A stretch of DNA of 10,000 bases, from positions 18,302,994-18,312,993 of the forward strand of contig CM018910.1 in assembly GCA_009663005.1 (NCBI GenBank). Direction: 5' to 3'. Positions 7,218-10,000 of the stretch are shown here, piece after piece; the first letter of the stretch is position 1, and each line of letters opens with the position of its first letter. The notes beneath the pieces are model-generated. The model ran no database searches. It saw nothing but the letters and a program-made list of their open reading frames with translations, and was not told the DNA's origin. The position numbers and the translations under genes are program-made. The DNA comes from Actinidia chinensis (lineage: Eukaryota > Streptophyta > Magnoliopsida > Ericales > Actinidiaceae).

Positions 7218-8578
7218 CTACATCCGAGCACAGCAAATAGATTCATCCAGTTTAAGTCTTAGAGGATTTGGATCCAAGGAAACGAACGCAAGAAACTCAG
7301 GATCACGCACGAACTCAGCCATCTCTTCCTCACTCAGGATCACCCAGGCTTCGATTCCATCCCCCGATCTCGTATCCATCAAAAATATTAGATCACACCA
7401 GTGGATCCTCTGCGCCTCCTAGACTCACCCAAATAGGCTTCCCCCACCCAAAATCAGCTTCATATAGGCCACCATTGCACATACTTGTACATTTATAATA
7501 ATTGGCCCCCTTGTTAGAGTACACGTCGCCCAACTCATTAGACGCTCTATAACCTTCAAAAACCCTTCCTTCCCTTGTATTTCTTGAACAAAACCGCCAT
7601 TAATCTTCGATATGGCTTCCCTCAAATTCCCCACCAAGCAATCCAACTTTGCTCCGGTATTGGGCATCCATTGTGCAACTGCACTCCAAATGAGATTTCC
7701 CACGGAAAGTTTTGGCAAATGGGGAAAAGTTTTTCTTCGTAGATTTACTGCAAGTGAGATAACAGATGGCTTTGGGGAACCATTTACTGCGTTTGAAGCA
7801 GCCATTGCGGATTTCCAAATAAGCCCCAACACAGCCTCAACACGACTTGGAACGGGCACAAACTTTGAGCTAGCTGCTTTCGCCTTGAGCCCAACCAAGG
7901 CCGAAGCATCAAATAGGAATCTCCTTGTGACATATTTGCTTTGATTTACTGGAGAGGACCACATAGCCATGGATGAGTCTTTAGGCAGAGAACAGTTTTG
8001 GGGGAAAAGAGAAGATGCAATGAAACTGGGGCATTCTGTTTTTAAGCCTCGAGCAGTGTCTGCCCACGATTTCAAAAATGAGGTGTAGGTGTGGCCATCA
8101 ATGATCTTGTGTGAAGTGCACATGCTAAGTGCAATCCCACCGCATTTGAAGAAGTTAACTTGAACCGTTGCCACATTCATTCCTGCTTTTGGCTCCATAT
8201 GAATGGGTTCCCGAGGAAGTAGCGGGTGTGAACCGAGGTTGGGTTGGACCTAAGAAATCCGAAAGGTGATGTTACTGGGATTCCAATAATAGACCCCCAC
8301 ATCAGTACAATCAAAACGCTAAGATGCACCCTCTTTGATCTGTACAGGCAAATGGGTAATCGCGAGTCAAGGTTTGTGCCCAGTGACAGCTTTAGAGGTT
8401 GTGATCTTAGAGATGATTATTGTGATGCTAGTCGTTTGTGTGTTGGGATAGAAGCAAACAAGGGAACTTGAATGGAGGTAAGAGCGATCCAAAAGAGAAA
8501 TCTTGTAGGTTTTTAAGTCGGGAGGAGTTTAGAAGATGGTTTTATTCTCTCTGTGGAAATGACTTCAACCTCCAGCAT
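7218..8578 (-). pseudogene. BAHD acyltransferase pseudogene (vinorine-synthase-like clade)
   Basis: BAHD enzymes move an acyl group from acyl-CoA to an alcohol or amine of a plant metabolite in the cytosol. The start is the ATG at 8578 (MLEVEVISTERIKPSS); the last stop is TAG at 7220-7218. The span equals about 453 codons, the normal family length, without introns. Seen in order: DLKTYKISLLD (N-terminal family pattern), FYPN, YPFA...IKEGA (the usual yPlAGRike), SDFL, LLPREP, HKIIDG with the catalytic HxxxD (8111-8097), VNLR, NLIWSA, YEADFGWGKPIWVS with the structural DFGWG (7455-7441), and LMDTRSGDGIEAWV. The reading frame changes at least eight times (near 8520, 8420, 8360, 8343, 8285, 8252, 7543 and 7395), and stops lie at 8319-8321 and 8272-8274. 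The 8198-7425 stretch alone reads as 257 codons, but its last ~35 residues are out of frame, so a caller would give a false C-terminus lacking DFGWG. The substrate cannot be told; the clade assignment is inference. Confidence 0.9.
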
Positions 8579-9403
8579 CTTCAAATCATGTAACTCTATT
8601 ATCTTTTAGCTCTCACAACATGGGATGGCTTATGCACCATGCTCAATGATCAAATCAATAAATTAAATAACTGGCTATTTGATATTCAGCAAATTAAATT
8701 ACAAATCAATATTTTTTTTCCTAAGATCACGAAGAATTGTTATTTGTCATGCAAAACATTAGGGAAACGCTAGTTTCAACGAACGAGAAATAGTTAGAAA
8801 GTAAAAATTTCAAGTTGTCACAATTAAATTTGAATGGACAAAGATATTGAAGCTCATCTCAAACTAAAGAAAGCAAATTGTAGTAACAATTGTACCCAAA
8901 GAAGGAGGCAGGCATTGTGTAGTATTTGCAAGCAGTCATAGTATGACTCGCTCACACCATAACAAGGAACATGAAATAAAAACCTGAGACACTAAAAGTC
9001 CATCTAAGATGATTGTCAAAAAATGGCTGTGTACTATACATATCGATCTCATCTCTACAAGAACATAAATGAAAACTATAAGAAAGATGAATAAGGTAAA
9101 TATGAAGTAAAATAAGTTGGATGTTTGAGGTAATTAAGAAAAAGGATAAGAAATACTTTTGTTGAAATTGAAGTGATCAGGCGGTAGAAACACCATGGTG
9201 GGTGGAGACGGAGTAGATAGTTTGCAATGCTGAGGGAGAGCTGCAAATTCTTCTGATCGTGAGCATTTTGATCTCAACCGGCAGAGCAATACTGGATGAA
9301 CTCAATAATCCTAGCTAGTCCTTGACTAATTTTACAGGGACTCAAGAGATCTAGATCCGGCTTGCTAAACATCAAACAATGAGTTGTCTTATTTTTTTCT
9401 TCT
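8579..9403. other. Spacer upstream of the pseudogene, no gene recognised
   Basis: Mostly AT-rich. The minus strand has TATTTAATTTA near 8660-8672, about 85-95 bases before the pseudogene ATG, which could be a relic TATA region. The part at about 9180-9370 is less AT-rich and has short open stretches on the minus strand (for example a run reading TPSPPTMVFLPPDHFNFN), but no family was recognised and stops interrupt it. Confidence 0.5.
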
Positions 9404-9976
9404 TCATTGGAAACTTAAACGTTGAATGAACAACTCTATATTATAATGGACTAGCTGATCAATATTGACAGTGGAAGCCACAGTTGCAGGCAACCCAATA
9501 AATAAAGCTAAAAAACCAACTTTGTTAAATGATGATGGGTTGTCAAATGGAATGCACGCAATTTGCATATATAGAACTCTTAGGGTGGCGCGAATGCCAC
9601 GACGGAGAACGTTAGAGCCACTCGACATGTTAATATGGAACCTCACTTTTATCCTTCCATTCACCCGTCTTCTCCTCGTTTTCCACTTCTCTCTCTCTCT
9701 CTCCAAAATGTCAGTAACCACCAAACCAATATCAACGAGGGCCACCATGATCCCGTATTAAGAACCCAACATCCGAACAGTTACCGAAACGAATAAATCA
9801 CCAACACCATACCCAATGAGTAAACAATTTTGGAAGTCAAACAGAGGAAGCGAGGACCCAACGATGTTGCGAATCTCCCGCACGGCGAAAGAACCGGAGC
9901 CAACGGTGTTCCCGGAAATGACAACCATCGCGAGGCTATGGAGGGTTGAGATGGGCCCGAGCGGCGGGAGTGGCAA
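9404..9976 (-). pseudogene. Unidentified decayed reading frame of 191 codons with one stop
   Basis: I do not recognise this protein. From the ATG at 9976 the frame runs 72 codons (MPLPPLGPISTLHSLAMVVI onward), hits TAA at 9760-9758, and continues in the same frame through MVALVDIGLVVTDILE to a stop at 9406-9404. There are hydrophobic stretches: CLLIGYGVGDLFVSVTVRML, VALVDIGLVVTDIL across the stop, and VGFLALFIGLPATVAST. These suggest two or three membrane segments. A charged stretch between them (EREREKWKTRRRR) comes from a CT microsatellite on the plus strand and is probably not ancestral coding sequence. The opposite strand is also open at 9465-9761, so the evidence for coding is limited. 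It may be an exon or a pseudogene whose 5' part lies beyond the window. Confidence 0.3.
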
Positions 9977-10000
9977 TTAGGTAGAATCAGATCTGGGTGC

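Noticed and set aside
7150..7498. Two overlapping plus-strand frames of 76-90 codons
   Set aside because: Both are antisense to the C-terminal part of the BAHD pseudogene, which reads convincingly on the minus strand.
7612..7944. 110-codon open frame on the plus strand
   Set aside because: It is antisense to the clean middle part of the BAHD pseudogene, and its peptide has no family pattern.
9465..9761. 98-codon plus-strand frame starting MTVEATVAGN
   Set aside because: It overlaps the longer minus-strand frame, includes a translated CT microsatellite, and shows no family pattern. I cannot exclude it fully.
1..10000. tRNA, rRNA or other structured RNA genes
   Set aside because: No tRNA box A/B pairs with a cloverleaf, and no 5S or other rRNA-like blocks, were seen by eye; a dedicated scan was not possible.

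Overview
This window looks like nuclear DNA from a flowering plant, probably a eudicot. It has AT-rich spacers, several families of plant transposable-element debris, and one recognisable plant secondary-metabolism gene, a BAHD acyltransferase. That gene is broken. I found no intact protein-coding gene, no tRNA or rRNA gene, no CRISPR array and no sign of a prokaryotic operon.

Layout, left to right. Positions 1-640 hold the 5' end of an LTR retrotransposon on the minus strand: a candidate LTR (322-640), a degenerate initiator-Met primer-binding site (306-318) and the start of a frameshifted gag (290 to the window edge). Positions 641-1660 are AT-rich spacer with a ~62 bp direct repeat and a TC microsatellite. 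Positions 1661 to about 3940 look like one non-coding dispersed repeat. It contains a 33 bp tandem array (2401-2488), a ~65 bp tandem array built on the palindrome CACTACCGGTAGTG (2537-2780), and a nested MITE-like inverted-repeat element (3150-3611). About 4090-4545 is a probable LINE 3' tail ending in A10.

Two related solo-LTR-like copies follow (4604-5594 and 6036 to about 6740). Both read on the minus strand and share a TATA box, a purine-rich R region and a U5-like end. A 440 bp spacer without a primer-binding site separates them, so they are not the two ends of one short element.

The main gene is a BAHD acyltransferase pseudogene on the minus strand (8578 down to 7218). Both family motifs, HKIID and DFGWG, survive, but at least eight frame changes and two stop codons destroy it. 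A final minus-strand stretch (9976-9404) is open for 191 codons apart from one stop. I do not recognise it; it may be a decayed membrane-protein gene or exon.

Nothing here works together as a pathway. The window is a gene-poor interval where transposons have accumulated around a dead biosynthetic gene. The observations most worth following are the uneven clustering of lesions in the BAHD pseudogene, the palindromic tandem array, the W-box/TGACGTCA cluster in one LTR, and the unidentified frame at the right edge.
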